Assembly: GCA_024663395.1 (NCBI GenBank)
Contig: JANFAH010000002.1
Span: 868,001-932,000, forward strand
Origin: Pisolithus tinctorius
Lineage: Eukaryota > Basidiomycota > Agaricomycetes > Boletales > Pisolithaceae
DNA: 64,000 nucleotides
Reading direction: 5' to 3'
Made by a program: the position numbers and the translations under genes. Below are positions 22,577 to 32,755 of this stretch, in pieces. The notes beneath the pieces were generated by a model, which was not told the origin of the DNA, ran no database searches, and was given only the letters and a program-made list of their open reading frames with translations. Every line of letters begins with the position of its first letter. Within the stretch, counting starts at the first letter, position 1.

Positions 22577-23297
22577 CCGGTAGCATGGGAAACAGACCGG
22601 TCTTGGGGTGCGCACAAGGGGAAGCCGGTCTGGGGTTGGATCTACCTCCCTTGGTCTCAGCTTATGTGCTGTACCCTTATGCAAGCCAGGGAGAGGTCCG
22701 GGACAGGGGCTGGGGATAGCTTACGGCTTGGCCTTAGCTATAGAGTAGTGTCGAGGGGTAAGACAGGAGTCAAGGGTAATACTTAATTGATATTCTGACT
22801 GAGGGTGCTACGAAGTATGTACAGGGGTTAAATACATGAGGCCGGTCTGGGATAATGAACATAGAGCCAGACTTGTGAATAAGCTATTAGTGAGATGATT
22901 AGCAAGACGAGGATAGCCACAGTGGCTATGCAGAGGCTAATAGCCAAAGTCCGGGTGACCGGCATAACCAGGGTTGGACACAGGATTGTACAGTAAGCAA
23001 AGTCTGATGAATGGGCTAGACTAAATATAGTACAAACAAAGGGAAACAGACTGGAGTTATGTCCGGGTCACCCGGACATAGACCTAGGAGGACCAGGGTG
23101 GAGCAGTGCAAGGCCGGGAGGCCGAAATGGACCGGAGATAGGGGTAAAACACCGGACTTGAGTTATGCAGGCTGGAGTTGAGTTATCTAGGGCCGGGATT
23201 GGGTTGTCTAGGCTGGACCAGGTCCGGACTTGACCGGAGATAGGGGCTAGGGGTCCGGACTGGACTGAGTCCGAGTCCGAGAGTCATGGATATGACA
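22577..23297 (-). mobile_element. LTR-like repeat, family C copy 1
   Basis: On the minus strand it begins TGTCATATCCATGACTCT (23,297) and runs to about 22,577, where LTR A1 abuts it. It matches 46,031-46,742 over its whole length, and 44,889-45,028 in part. CpG-rich, with an 11-bp-arm palindrome at 23,059-23,081 (TATGTCCGGGT / ACCCGGACATA). The distal end is not defined. Confidence 0.7.
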
Positions 23298-23605
23298 CGA
23301 GAACACTCATGAAGAAACCTCTTGGTTGCTTGCAACTGAGCTGGATCACGCTTCTGACATAGTCTCTCTTTCCACAAATGCTATCCACACAAACCTGGCC
23401 TATATCAACCTCTGCCATAATACTCTGCCCACATAACCTTCCTCTGTGGGCCAACTCCACCCTTTACTGCACTACCTTAAGTACTTTAGAATTTTCTCTG
23501 CTTATCTGTTTCACTTCTCAGAATCACAAACAAAGTCACAAGTCTATTTCATAGTAGTACAAAAATATACAAACAAAAAACAAAAAAAATAAAAAAAAAT
23601 CTACT
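23298..23605. other. No gene; A-rich tract at its end
   Basis: Only short frames are present. An A-rich run (23,560-23,600) lies just beyond the stop of the next minus-strand gene and may be its 3' UTR or a retro-tail. Confidence 0.4.
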
Positions 23606-25787
23606 CTATTCTTCCATCACCTGCTCTCCACCTTCCTCCTCATTATCCCCCTCTGCACCTTCATCTGCTTCCTCTTGCAGACCCTCCACCACCTCCAACT
23701 GAGGCTTCTTCCAACTGCCTCCCACATGCTTGAGCTCAGCCACCCTGGCCTCATGAGCATCCTCTCTCCTCCTCATCTCCACCCACTCCACCCATGTGTG
23801 GTACATCCCCCACTCATCGGCCATCTGCTCCGCTGCCTCTGCCATCCACTCTGCTGCTGCTGCCATCCTCTCAAAGGCCAGCACAGCGATCTCATGTGCT
23901 TCAGCCTGCCTCTCCATGGCTTGCAGCTGCTGTTCCCTCTCCCACTCCACCCACCATGTATGTACTCCCACCCCTGAGGGACCCTCAAGTGGGGTTGCTG
24001 GTTTGTCTTCTTTGCTGCCTGCCTCCCACTTGTCATCTGCCTCCTCCATCTCTGTTGCTCTCGCTTTTCCATTCCCTTGTGGCCTTTTCTTTTTCTCCCC
24101 TCAGGAGCTCCCTGTCCCTGCCCTCTTTTGTGAGGGTCCTGCCACCACCTCCTCCTGTGTCCAGCTGCATGTTTTTTTCTTGTTGTGACAGGGCACACAG
24201 GCCCTGGTCTTCCCCTGCCCTGGCTTGCACTGCCCTGCCATCAGACTTGCTACATAGCGAGTGCAGGGGGGCCTCCTGGCTGCAGTGACCACCACAGAGG
24301 TCCCAGGGACCCTCTGGGTGGTGTTGACATCATACACTGTGCCACATAACCTAAGCAAAATAAGACTGCAAGTCAGCTCTGCCTGACTCACAGCACTCCA
24401 CCGCTGTAGGGAGCCGTATACTCCCTGAGGCTGGAACAGGAACCTGTCACTAAATTCCGCAGGCCTCCACGACAAACCCGTTTCGGAATTTTTCCCGCTC
24501 GTGACCTCGTGTTTCCTCCCAACCCCTGTCGCCTTCGGAGTTTCTACCGACCTTCCGCATGTCACTCAGTCATCAAAACGCTGATCTGGAAATTCCGCAT
24601 TCGTGCAGAGTCATCCGGAATTCGGTAGCCATGCCTCCCCTCAGCCACGTCACCAGTCGTCCGTGCCACTTTCCTCTAAAAAACTCCAGATTCCCCTGTC
24701 GCCCTAAATTCCGCAAGCTGGACTTCATGCCAGTACGCTACGCTCTGCCCTCCTGTGCCACTCGGCTCCACCTCCCACTTGTACGCATACTCTCGTTCTG
24801 TTGGAAGATACCCCTTACCGTTGTCCCGCTCTTGCTCTCGTCTACTACCCAACGGTCTATTTCACATGCTTCTGTATTTCGCTGACGTCTGACGTCCCTT
24901 CCTTTATTTTCCGGTCTTTTAGTTTTCCCACCCCACCTTACTCCGACTCGTACCTACTTTCCCTGTACTATATAATTCCGTCATGATGTCGGAAAATAGA
25001 GCACCCACCTTTTGAGTCGCTATCCGTGTGTGTTCTGCGAGTTCGAGAGTTTCGAGAGTCTAAAGTGCGTACATAGAGTCTGCTGCGTCTTCAGTGTCCC
25101 CAGAGGTCTTCGTGTCTCTTGCGTCCTCCAGCCCTGCACACCTAATCCCGTGTCCCTTTCGCTTCGAATTCGCTCCTCTTGACGCGTAGCGACCCCCTCG
25201 GAATTTCATATACCCATCTTGCTGCTCCTCATGCGTCTACATCTGCCCGGAATTAAATTCCGTGACTCTCGCTCGAATTTCCCCACCGCTTCTAAGCCCT
25301 TTCTCGACCTCTCCTTCCACACAGTACCCCTTGGGACGATCCTAGGGAATTCTCCCTTCACCCTTCCTCTAGTCGCACGCTTCCCAGAAGTCGTGTCCCA
25401 CACCGCTCACCTTTGAGTGGCCTCTTCCCACCTGGCCTGAGCCCTCTCCTCAGAGGCCCTTTGCCTCTCAGCCTCTTCCACCACTGCTCTCTGCCTTTGC
25501 CTTTCAGCCTCTTCCTCTGCTGCCTTCTTCCTCTGCACTTCCTCCTCCTCTTGCTGCCTCTGCTCTGCCTCCAGTCATGCCTCCTCTGCCTTCTGTCATC
25601 TGGCCTTGCACTCTTTCTCTCTCTGCTCCACCTCTGCTTCCCAGCATGCTTTCTCCACATTCTTCTCCCACTTGGTGTCAGTCGAGTCATCAGTAAGGAT
25701 GACCAATGCATCATCCATGACTTGGGAGTAGTTGCAGGAGTGGCCTGGGGTTGGCTGGGGGGTTGTGTTCTTGCACTGGAAAGACAT
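23606..25787 (-). pseudogene. Coiled-coil / zinc-cluster protein gene, copy 1
   Basis: Read leftwards. An exon at 25,787-25,408 has SQVMDDALVILTDDSTDTKW followed by a Glu/Lys/Arg coiled coil (EEEAERQRQRAVVEEAE), with TGA codons in it, ending at a GTGAGC donor. After a ~1-kb CpG-rich segment, an acceptor TTTGCTTAG near 24,350 leads to CGTVYDVNTTQRVPG. Next is a cysteine cluster (PPCTRYVASLMAGQCK, RACVPCHNKKKTCSW). A final exon (24,049-23,606) is a coiled coil (ERQAEAHEIAVLAFERMAAA) with an acidic tail. The pattern C-x2-C..C..C-x2-C..K..C resembles a binuclear zinc cluster. The same architecture occurs at 42.0-44.75 kb. DNA binding is inference. Confidence 0.5.
24370..25407 (+). mobile_element. 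CpG-rich segment in the intron of the zinc-cluster gene, probable LTR insertion
   Basis: This block keeps many CpGs while both flanks are depleted, interrupts the gene between two exons, and has a TATA-like TGTACTATATAATTCCG at about 24,963. Recurrent AAATTCCGC and GGAATT motifs are present. Ends and target duplication were not resolved, so it may instead be an old promoter region. Confidence 0.35.
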
Positions 25788-25956
25788 GGTGGTGAGGGAA
25801 GAAGGTACAGGGGCTCTATGCCCTAAACATGTGTTTTTAAGCAGTACTTCGAACTCTGATGGAGCTCTGCTGTGGCTAAAGCCATTATCCTTGAGGGATC
25901 AAAGTAATTTCAAATGATCAACTCATGTTGATCTTGTCCTGTACATGTGGCCTTCA

Positions 25957-25968
25957 GGGGGGGGGCAC
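25957..25968 (+). promoter_or_regulatory. Polypurine tract before LTR D1
   Basis: A run of nine G (AGGGGGGGGGCAC) sits directly before the LTR start TGTCATGG, the position of the plus-strand primer in LTR retroelements. It makes D1 a 3' LTR, not a solo LTR. Confidence 0.6.
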
Positions 25969-26704
25969 TGTCATGGCTGTGCATTCATTATAAGTCCATT
26001 GTCACTCCACACCCTCATCCACCAGTCATTCACTTGCTCTGCACCTACTCTGCCCAACTTTGGTCAGTTGCAAACCATCTCTGCTCTGACTGCTGTCAGA
26101 CCTGTGTTGCTCTCCTACTGGACCAGGCAGACCATTCTCTAAAAGGTCATGTGACTACCTTTGGACTTCTCCCTGACAGTGCACAGTCAGGTACTCTGCA
26201 GTGCTTGTGCCATGTGGTCTGGTGCCTGGACTGTTTCCTTTCCTGGATGTTCTATGTTACCCATTCATATGTCCTCCATCTACCCTTCATTCATCATCCA
26301 GGAATTTTTACTTGAAAATTTCTGGTTCCCCATATGTCAGTTCTGATTCCAGTTACTGTACCTCTGTAGTAGTACAAAAGCATGTATCATACTCCACCAT
26401 TCCTCAGTACAAATATCAACTTAGTTCCCACTCCTTCTGCTTCTGTCTTCTGTCTGTCAGAGTTACCTCCAACTCTCTCCGTCTGTACTCTCCCTCTGAA
26501 ATATGGGGGCTGAGATCATGCAAGGGGGTAGCACATGAGCTAAACCCAATGCCCTCACTCTGCTCTGCTTTTGTCCCAGTGGACTTTGTTCCTCCCACCA
26601 CTCTGCCAGTTGGAGTTCTGTTCCTTTGTGTTGGACTTGCTTCCAAACCACTCTCTAGACTTCATTTAGCGTCGGAGTTGGTTGGAGTAGGCCTGGACTT
26701 GACA
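25969..26704 (+). mobile_element. LTR, family D copy 1 (736 bp)
   Basis: Runs TGTCATGGCTGTGCATTCAT to GGCCTGGACTTGACA. It matches D2 (43,579-44,260) throughout. It has a 3' LTR position by the polypurine tract. Flanks GGCAC and ACCAG do not match. The TATA region reads AGTACAAAAGC, weakened relative to D2. Confidence 0.8.
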
Positions 26705-27831
26705 ACCAGTAAGTTCACACCATTGAAAGCTTGCACTTGGGAAGTTGGTCTAATTGTTCCCCCAGTGAACTACATGTTCAGTTGGACCTTGCCAACCTCA
26801 TCTAGTCTTATGGCATGGACCTCATTCCCTCTCTCATTCCTGTGTGGTTTGGGAAGGAATGGTGGGATCATTGACTACTTAACATAACAGACAAAGATAT
26901 TTGGAGAGTGAAATCTCAGATTGAGGAGGGGTTGGTGAGGCCATGGGAGTTGTCAAGTGGGGTGGACTGGATGGTGTTAATCAAGATGATCGTCCATTGG
27001 TATGCCAACCAACTCAAATTGAGTCAATATCTGCTCCACTCGATCATGTGGGATGCCCCAGGAGCAATCCTAGATGCCACAAAGAAGACACAGGTGCAAC
27101 TGAGAGTCAGTTTGGTGTCCCATATCCTCTTGGATTCAGCTCCACTGGATGGAAGCAACTCACTGGACTGGGCACTGCCAATCTTCGAGTCCTGTGCAAT
27201 GTCCCACACAAGTCACTTGGAAGGTTTGAATATGATGCCTTCTAAGAAACTCCTGCTCCACACTGTGAAGGAGAGAACAAAAGAGATTTGCTGTCATGTG
27301 GGCATCTGGAGTTCTGGCAGGACTGGACAACTCTCTGAGCCCAAAAAAGGAGCTGAGCATTGAAGCAATAATCCACCTCACCTGCTGATGGGAAAGTGAC
27401 ATCGACAGTTAATACAGTGGTTGGACTGGAACATTTGGGTGAAGTGTCAGCAAGAATGTAGCCCAGAGGTATGCACAACCATGGTGTGACTGCAAGGTGA
27501 AGTAGTAACACTTGTGACATAGGCACAAGAGACTTTCCTTAAGACATGCTACATGATTATCCAGATGTTGTGGTCTGTATTGATGTAGGGAAGGAAGTCC
27601 CTTTATCTGTACATACTATGAATCCCTTTATACTGTAGCAAACAGGTACAAAACATCAATGCAGATGAACAGGACAAGTAAATCAGAAAAGATAAATGAG
27701 AAACAAAATGGATCTGTCAAGTGAACAATCATCTCTTGGGAACATACTGTCAATCATTGGTCCAAAACCCTACATTCCCCCCTCCAGGGTACAAAGTACC
27801 CTCTCCAGTCATACTTGCAGTAGTGCTCTCC
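26705..27831. other. Unassigned sequence right of LTR D1
   Basis: A 151-codon plus-strand frame (26,908-27,363) shows no recognisable motif. The tract may be host flank or decayed element. Nothing else supported. Confidence 0.3.
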
Positions 27832-28048
27832 TTATGCAGACTTTCCTGGGGGTTTTCCCACAGCGAATCCCTGTGCATCCTCATGGCTGGCCGCATGTTC
27901 TGGGCTAACCTCATCATCATCCTCCCCTAAAGCATCCACATCCTCATCATAACCCTCATCCCCAGTCATGGCATTGTCAACAATGAATGTACTGGGGCCA
28001 GCAGCTGGCTGTTCAGGTGTATAGGAGTTGCAGATGTGAGGATTGACA
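27832..28048 (-). pseudogene. 3' part of an ORF split by the Harbinger insertion
   Basis: Frame reads NVNPHICNSYTPEQPAAGPS, an acidic stretch (DEGYDEDVDALGEDDDEV), and ends AVGKPPGKSA stop. Joined across the single TTA target it continues the frame that ends at 31,918, so the two parts were one gene before insertion. Confidence 0.65.
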
Positions 28049-28051
28049 TTA

Positions 28052-28087
28052 GAGTCCATACGGTATGTTTGCGTAGTCTCACTACAC
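28052..28087 (+). repeat. Harbinger left TIR
   Basis: Begins GAGTCCATACGGTATG and ends GTAGTCTCACTACAC. Preceded by TTA. Confidence 0.95.
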
Positions 28088-28183
28088 AGTTGCTTGCTGG
28101 CTTTGGTATTTTACTTTGTTTGTGATCATGGCAAGCCACTGCTCTGCCATGCTGCGGAGTTTGTATTTTGAACTGCTCCGACG

Positions 28184-30275
28184 ATGATGGATAGTGAACC
28201 CCTGGAACCCCTCCTACCAATTATTGCAGCACTAGCAACACTCGTCAGTGAGTCTTGCCTCAAGCTAGTGACTGAAGATATGCCCTCCGATAAGGATCAA
28301 GCCAACTGGACTGAGGAAGAGAAAGAGGCCCTTGTCGCTTTCCTTGTCGATGAGAAAATCACTGGCAAGATGGGCAATGGGTTGTTCAAGTCTGCCACTT
28401 GGAGTGCAGCCGCTGCCCACATAAACAAGAAATTCCCGAAACAAAAAGGTGCGATGAAGACCTCTGATATGTGCAGAGGGAAGCTCAGTAATGTGAGTAT
28501 TCTGTTCCCTCCCCAGCACCTGCGTAGCCTCATCAATCATTATTGGTACAGCTCAAATCCATGCTGAGGGATATCAACTTATGGCGAGGTTGTTCTGGAA
28601 AGCATTGGGATAATGAAAATGGGGCAAATATTATCTCTGAGAGTGAGGAAAGCGACTTCAAGGAGTGGTTAGCGGTACGTGTCCATCATCTTGTGTCCAT
28701 CGCTTGACATCGATAACACCCATCGACAGGGCCGACCCAGGAATGCTATGTGCCAGTTTAAAAACATTGGTTGGCCCCTGCTTATGGTGATGGAGTCGCT
28801 GTTTCCAAATGACCAAGCCTGTGGTATGCGCACCTACCATCCTACGACTTCTGCAGCATTCATATCTGGTGCCAGTGGTCCTGGCCTCTCCGTAAACCCA
28901 TCTAGCCATACCTCCAGCGATCCAGTGATGACCCTATCCATGTCCTCCGCCACTTTACAGTTCGTTACTCCTCAGGTTGGAAGCTCCGCCAGCATCATTG
29001 AAGATGATGCAATCGATGAAATGTCTGTCGACAAGGTAGCTCCTGCTAACAGAATGAACATGCAGTCCCAGCTATTTTCAACGCAATTTAATCCACCCAT
29101 GCCGACTCTCACTTCCCCTACAACGTTACTTAGCTCATATCCCCCCTCAAGTACCAGCTCTATGCCATCAAGTAGGAAGCGTACACATGCAGACACCAAC
29201 CCTGCTTCACCCTCTGCTGAAATTCCATCAGTGCAAGCTGCGCTCCAGTCGCTCTCTATCAAGGATGATGCAGAACACTCTTCAAAGAAGTTGAAGAAGA
29301 GCAAAGAAATGTCCATGCCCGCTTTACTTGTCAGTGTACAGGGTTCCCTTTCATACCTTGGGTCTGTTATCAGTTCGTCGTCTGCAGTTGCCACACAGCA
29401 AAGGCATACTGAGCATATGCACACCGCTGTGAGGAATCCGCATTCCCTGGACACGTAAGCCCCTATCATTAACCATTCTGTGACTACTGTTACATCCGCT
29501 CCCCTCTCACGTTCACCATTGTTCATGCGCTACCTTCCCACGCCCTCACTCCCTCTCGCGCAGTGCTATACCCATGGCCGCTGTGCTCCGGTTGTTGTTT
29601 TTCCTCGGACTCTTTCTCTTATCATGGTCTCTGTTCCTTTAGTGCTTGTAGTGTACCCTCAGCCTCTGTTTGGCCTGTCTTCTGTGTACATGCTGTCGCG
29701 TGGCTTTCCTTTACTGTAGCCTGTCTTACTTAGGTTCCGGGTTTGCCCGGACTATAAAACCCTGTACTTAGGTACAGAAGGATACCTTTTGGCACTTGGA
29801 AGGTCACCACGAGTTTCCTTTACACCTTGTCTACACCGCATGTCTCGCATTCCGCTGCGCATGAACTACGTATACCGCTCACACTGCTCGCATCACCGGT
29901 ACTATTCTGCGGACCACGCTGCACACATCACGAACCGCTACCACTACAAAGCGCCAGGTCTCACCTTCTAGTCTCAACAGTCCAGAATCCCTTGGGACGA
30001 GCAATTCGTTCCCTTCATTTTTTATTGTTGTTATCTAAGCCATCTAGCTCGTATTATACAGCTACTTGGACTTTTCCTACACCGCCGTGGAGATGCTCGC
30101 ATGGCAAGATGATGACCTTCCCCTGTTAGCTAAGACAGCCCTGATGGAAGCATTCCATATGGATGGGGGGGCGATCAATTTATACCTCATGTTGGATGAT
30201 AAAACCCTTTGTAGAAACTGGATTCAGACTTGTCTTCATAACCAGAAACTCATTCCAGATGACCTTGTGTTGTAG
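28184..30275 (+). CDS. Harbinger accessory MYB/SANT-like protein
   Basis: Exons about 28,184-28,492, 28,552-28,673, 28,731-29,454 and 30,061-30,275. The N-terminus has a Myb/SANT-like trihelix region (NWTEEEKEALVAFLVDEK, TWSAAAAHINKKFP, RGKLSNLKSMLRDINLW). Then comes a Ser/Pro/Thr-rich middle with a basic patch (SSRKRTHAD, SSKKLKKSKEM), and a C-terminal exon DFSYTAVEMLAWQDDDLPLL to KLIPDDLVL. By family, the MYB-like protein binds element ends and brings the transposase to the nucleus. No premature stop is seen in the exons. The last intron is about 606 bp because an LTR has landed in it, and the acceptor ATTATACAG overlaps the LTR end. ATG 28184 lies 100 bp inside the left TIR. Confidence 0.8.
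29488..30060 (+). mobile_element. Probable solo LTR (573 bp) in the last intron of the MYB-like gene
   Basis: Runs TGTTACATCCGCTCC to CGTATTATACA, flanked by ACTAC (29483-29487) and GCTAC (30061-30065), a 4/5 target duplication. It has a TATA-like GGACTATAAAACCCTG at about 29,747. It accounts for an intron ten times longer than its neighbours. CpG-rich, hence younger than its surroundings. Confidence 0.55.
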
Positions 30276-30398
30276 TACCTCCATCATGTTTGTATCCCTG
30301 CTCGCAATTTATCTGACCCAGTGTTTTGTTATTCAAAGAATGATCCAGAGATATTCATTTAGAAAGTGAGAAAAGTGTACATAAAACAGTCTCTACGA

Positions 30399-31755
30399 TC
30401 AAGTTTGCCCTCGCTTCCACAGATACTCCTGGTAGTTGTGCCACATTGCCTCAGCAATAGAATCGCGCAACGCCCTGGCTGATAATTCTTGAGGGTCATC
30501 GTCACCCTTGTCATCCCCTGATAGCGCGCTTTCTTCTTGCTTGATGTCGCCAACTTCCCCAGTACCCCCATAACCTCTGCTATCCCCCTCCGGCATTTCT
30601 CCATCAGCATCTGGATCCCATTCATGCAACATAATTAAATTGTGGATAACACATAGGGCGACAGGAATGAGCGCCTGGATCTTGATAGGATATTCTGGAG
30701 GGAGAAGAAGAATTCAGAAATGACGCTTGATGACACCAAAGATTCATTCAACAACATTCTGTGCAGACGAGTGACACAAATTGAAAAGCTCTTCTTTGTT
30801 TGCAGGCCTGTAAAACAGGAAGTAAATGGATATCAATCACACAGTAAATGCATACCTTAATGATGCTTGTCACCACTCTGCCAGGTGATAGCGTGTGCGG
30901 CAGTAAGGTACGAGGACTCCTTCTGACAATGGGAAACCAGTGTCGCCAAGGAGATACTTTCCTTGGGGAATGTCGAGGCTTGATGTGCATGCTTCCTGGA
31001 AAATTCGTGCATCTGTGGCCGAACCCTCCCAGCCAGTCAATACATAAGTGAAATTCATGCCAAAGTCACAGGCAAACATGCAATTCTGGGACATGGTGCC
31101 CTTTCGGTTGCAGTATGCAGCGCAGTCATGAAGTGGTGGGGAAGTGGGAATATGACTGCCATCGATGGCACCGATCGCATCCTTGAAGTACAGCCAGAAC
31201 CTATGACTCCACATGATTTTTGGGTGGACAGTAGTAGTTGAAGAAGCAAATGGGGGTGATACGTGCTTTGAATAGAAGGGTTCAGAAGCAAAGATTGTAA
31301 CCATTTTGCGGAAGTATCTAAGTATGGATGCTGTTAGAAATGGGCGTGGAAAAGCGAATCAAAACATACCTCGAGATTGTATCATTGGATCTCTGAAAAC
31401 ATTCTCCAACATGTCTGATTGGTAGGCCAGTGACACATGTATACAAAAAAATTGCGAGCTGTTCTTCAAGAGAGGTGTGCTTCGAGGCTTGGTAGCCATG
31501 GTTGCAGAGTTCGAGAGTAATTTCTTTGAACATGTGTACACTCATACCTAACTCACAATGTATATGGTCTGGGTGACCAAGGATCAGTCCAACCAACCAA
31601 GCCTCGCCAGAAAGTGCAGATGTGTGGTATGGCCGTATATTCTTAGGGATCTCTCCAGAGAGGAGATCGACCATTAGTTTGGTAAGAATCTGGACAACGA
31701 CAAGGACCTTCTCTTGTATGAGCTCTCGCGATTGATGTGCTTCTTCATCGTCCAT
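30399..31755 (-). pseudogene. Harbinger DDE transposase, two TGA stops
   Basis: Start Met chosen at 31,755 (MDDEEAHQSR). Exon 1 to about 31,369 has PYHTSALSGEAWLVGLILGH, the helix-turn-helix region GLPIRHVGECFQRSNDTISR, and a GTATGT donor. Exon 2 (about 31,318-30,870) has the first Asp in GAIDGSHIP and the second in GSATDARIF, with GDTGFPLSEGVLVPY. Exon 3 (about 30,808-30,399) has NLCHSSAQNVVE (the Glu), FGVIKRHF, and an acidic tail DGEMPEGDSRG. TGA at 30744-30746 follows the catalytic Glu, and a second is at 30714-30716; both stand where Arg is usual (VVERIFG, KRRFR-type). The enzyme cuts TIRs with a TTA preference. It is catalytically complete but truncated. Confidence 0.85.
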
Positions 31756-31878
31756 GGCTGCACACTGAGCATTGATCAGCAATATGAGCACTATATGAGC
31801 ATCGCAGCTGGCAGTCAACTTTCAATTTCTGACCATTCTTACTAATCACCCAATATATCTCTGTAGAATTGTCAAAGA

Positions 31879-31914
31879 GTGTAGCGAGACTACATGAGCA
31901 TACTGTATGGACTC
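31879..31914 (-). repeat. Harbinger right TIR
   Basis: The reverse complement begins GAGTCCATACAGTATG and ends GTAGTCTCGCTACAC. Followed by TTA. Confidence 0.95.
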
Positions 31915-31917
31915 TTA

Positions 31918-32660
31918 GCATTTGACTTGCATGATCTCTGGTTAGGCCTCAAGGATCAAGAGATGTGAGGAAGATGAGTGTTGTGAGGGAGGGGATTACT
32001 GTAAGGCTCCGCTTCTTGCCTTCGACTGTCTTGTTGCTCTCAGTGGTCAATATAACCCTGGTGAGCCCTCCACTGTTCCTTCTTGACTTGCTCAGCTGTA
32101 TCCCACAGGAGGGCATTGATGGTATCCATCTGAATGCTACTGAGCATCTGTCCACCTGTGACCTCTACTTTGCTGCATAGGTCCACATCATTCCCCAGTA
32201 CCTCCTGTCTGGTTGGGGATGGTCCCTCAGCCACCACAACTATGTTCCCACTGTCATCAACTTTGTAGTAAGCAAACCTCACCTTAGACTTTGCTTTGTG
32301 GCCATGCACTTCCCTGAACAGATGATAACCCACAGGGGTGTCTAGGGCGACCTCGTGTTTGCATTGGAGTGAACAGTCATACTCAAAGTATGTTTTAACC
32401 TGTTCCCTGTGAATCACCACATGCTCATCTCCCCATCCTTCCTCATCAGGGTTGCAGACCAGGAAGAGGTCAGTACTTTGTCACTCAATGTTTTTCACTT
32501 TGCATGTGGTGGACATGAAGTTTGGTCTGGTATGAGCAGGTGGGGAACAGGTCCTGAATGACAAGTTTTGTAGGTCACTAATGACTTCTGCAATCAAGTG
32601 CTTAACAGCTTCCAGGTCCCTTTTGGTGATATGGCTTCATTCACCTCATCCTTTGTGCCA
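31918..32660 (-). pseudogene. 5' part of the ORF split by Harbinger
   Basis: One minus-strand frame runs TKRDLEAVKHLIAEVISDLQ, CKVKNIE, DEHVVIHREQVKTYFEYDCS, KSKVRFAYYKVDDSGNIVVV and QMLSSIQMDTINALLWDTAE to SCKSNAN at the Harbinger junction. It has TGA stops at 32481-32483, 32040-32042 and 31956-31958 and no TAA or TAG. Function not recognised. It lies downstream of the chromovirus pol on the same strand and could be a separate gene or an element tail. Confidence 0.5.
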
Positions 32661-32755
32661 AGAAGATGGTCAAGTTTGGTAAGGACATTTTTTGTTAGGG
32701 GCATTAGGAGCAGGATACTTATCACAATGTGCTTGGTGCCCAGATCTCAGTTCTG

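Larger units (their letters stand above)
28052..31914. mobile_element. PIF-Harbinger DNA transposon, near-complete (3,863 bp)
   Basis: Terminal inverted repeats of 36 bp (30/36 identical, all differences transitions) start GAGTCCATAC at both ends. The element is flanked by TTA at 28049-28051 and 31915-31917, the family's 3-bp target duplication. Inside are two convergent genes: a MYB/SANT-like accessory gene (+) and a DDE transposase (-), the classic PIF-Harbinger pair. A later LTR sits in the accessory gene's last intron. Confidence 0.95.

Noticed and set aside
20721..22581. 5-bp target duplication for LTR A1
   Set aside because: Flanks CGTGC and CCGGT differ; A2 and A3 flanks also fail to match. 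No clean insertion can be claimed.
23794..24288. Plus-strand ORFs opposite the zinc-cluster gene
   Set aside because: The opposite strand carries the cysteine cluster, coiled coil and splice sites; plus frames are Leu/Pro/Ser shadows.
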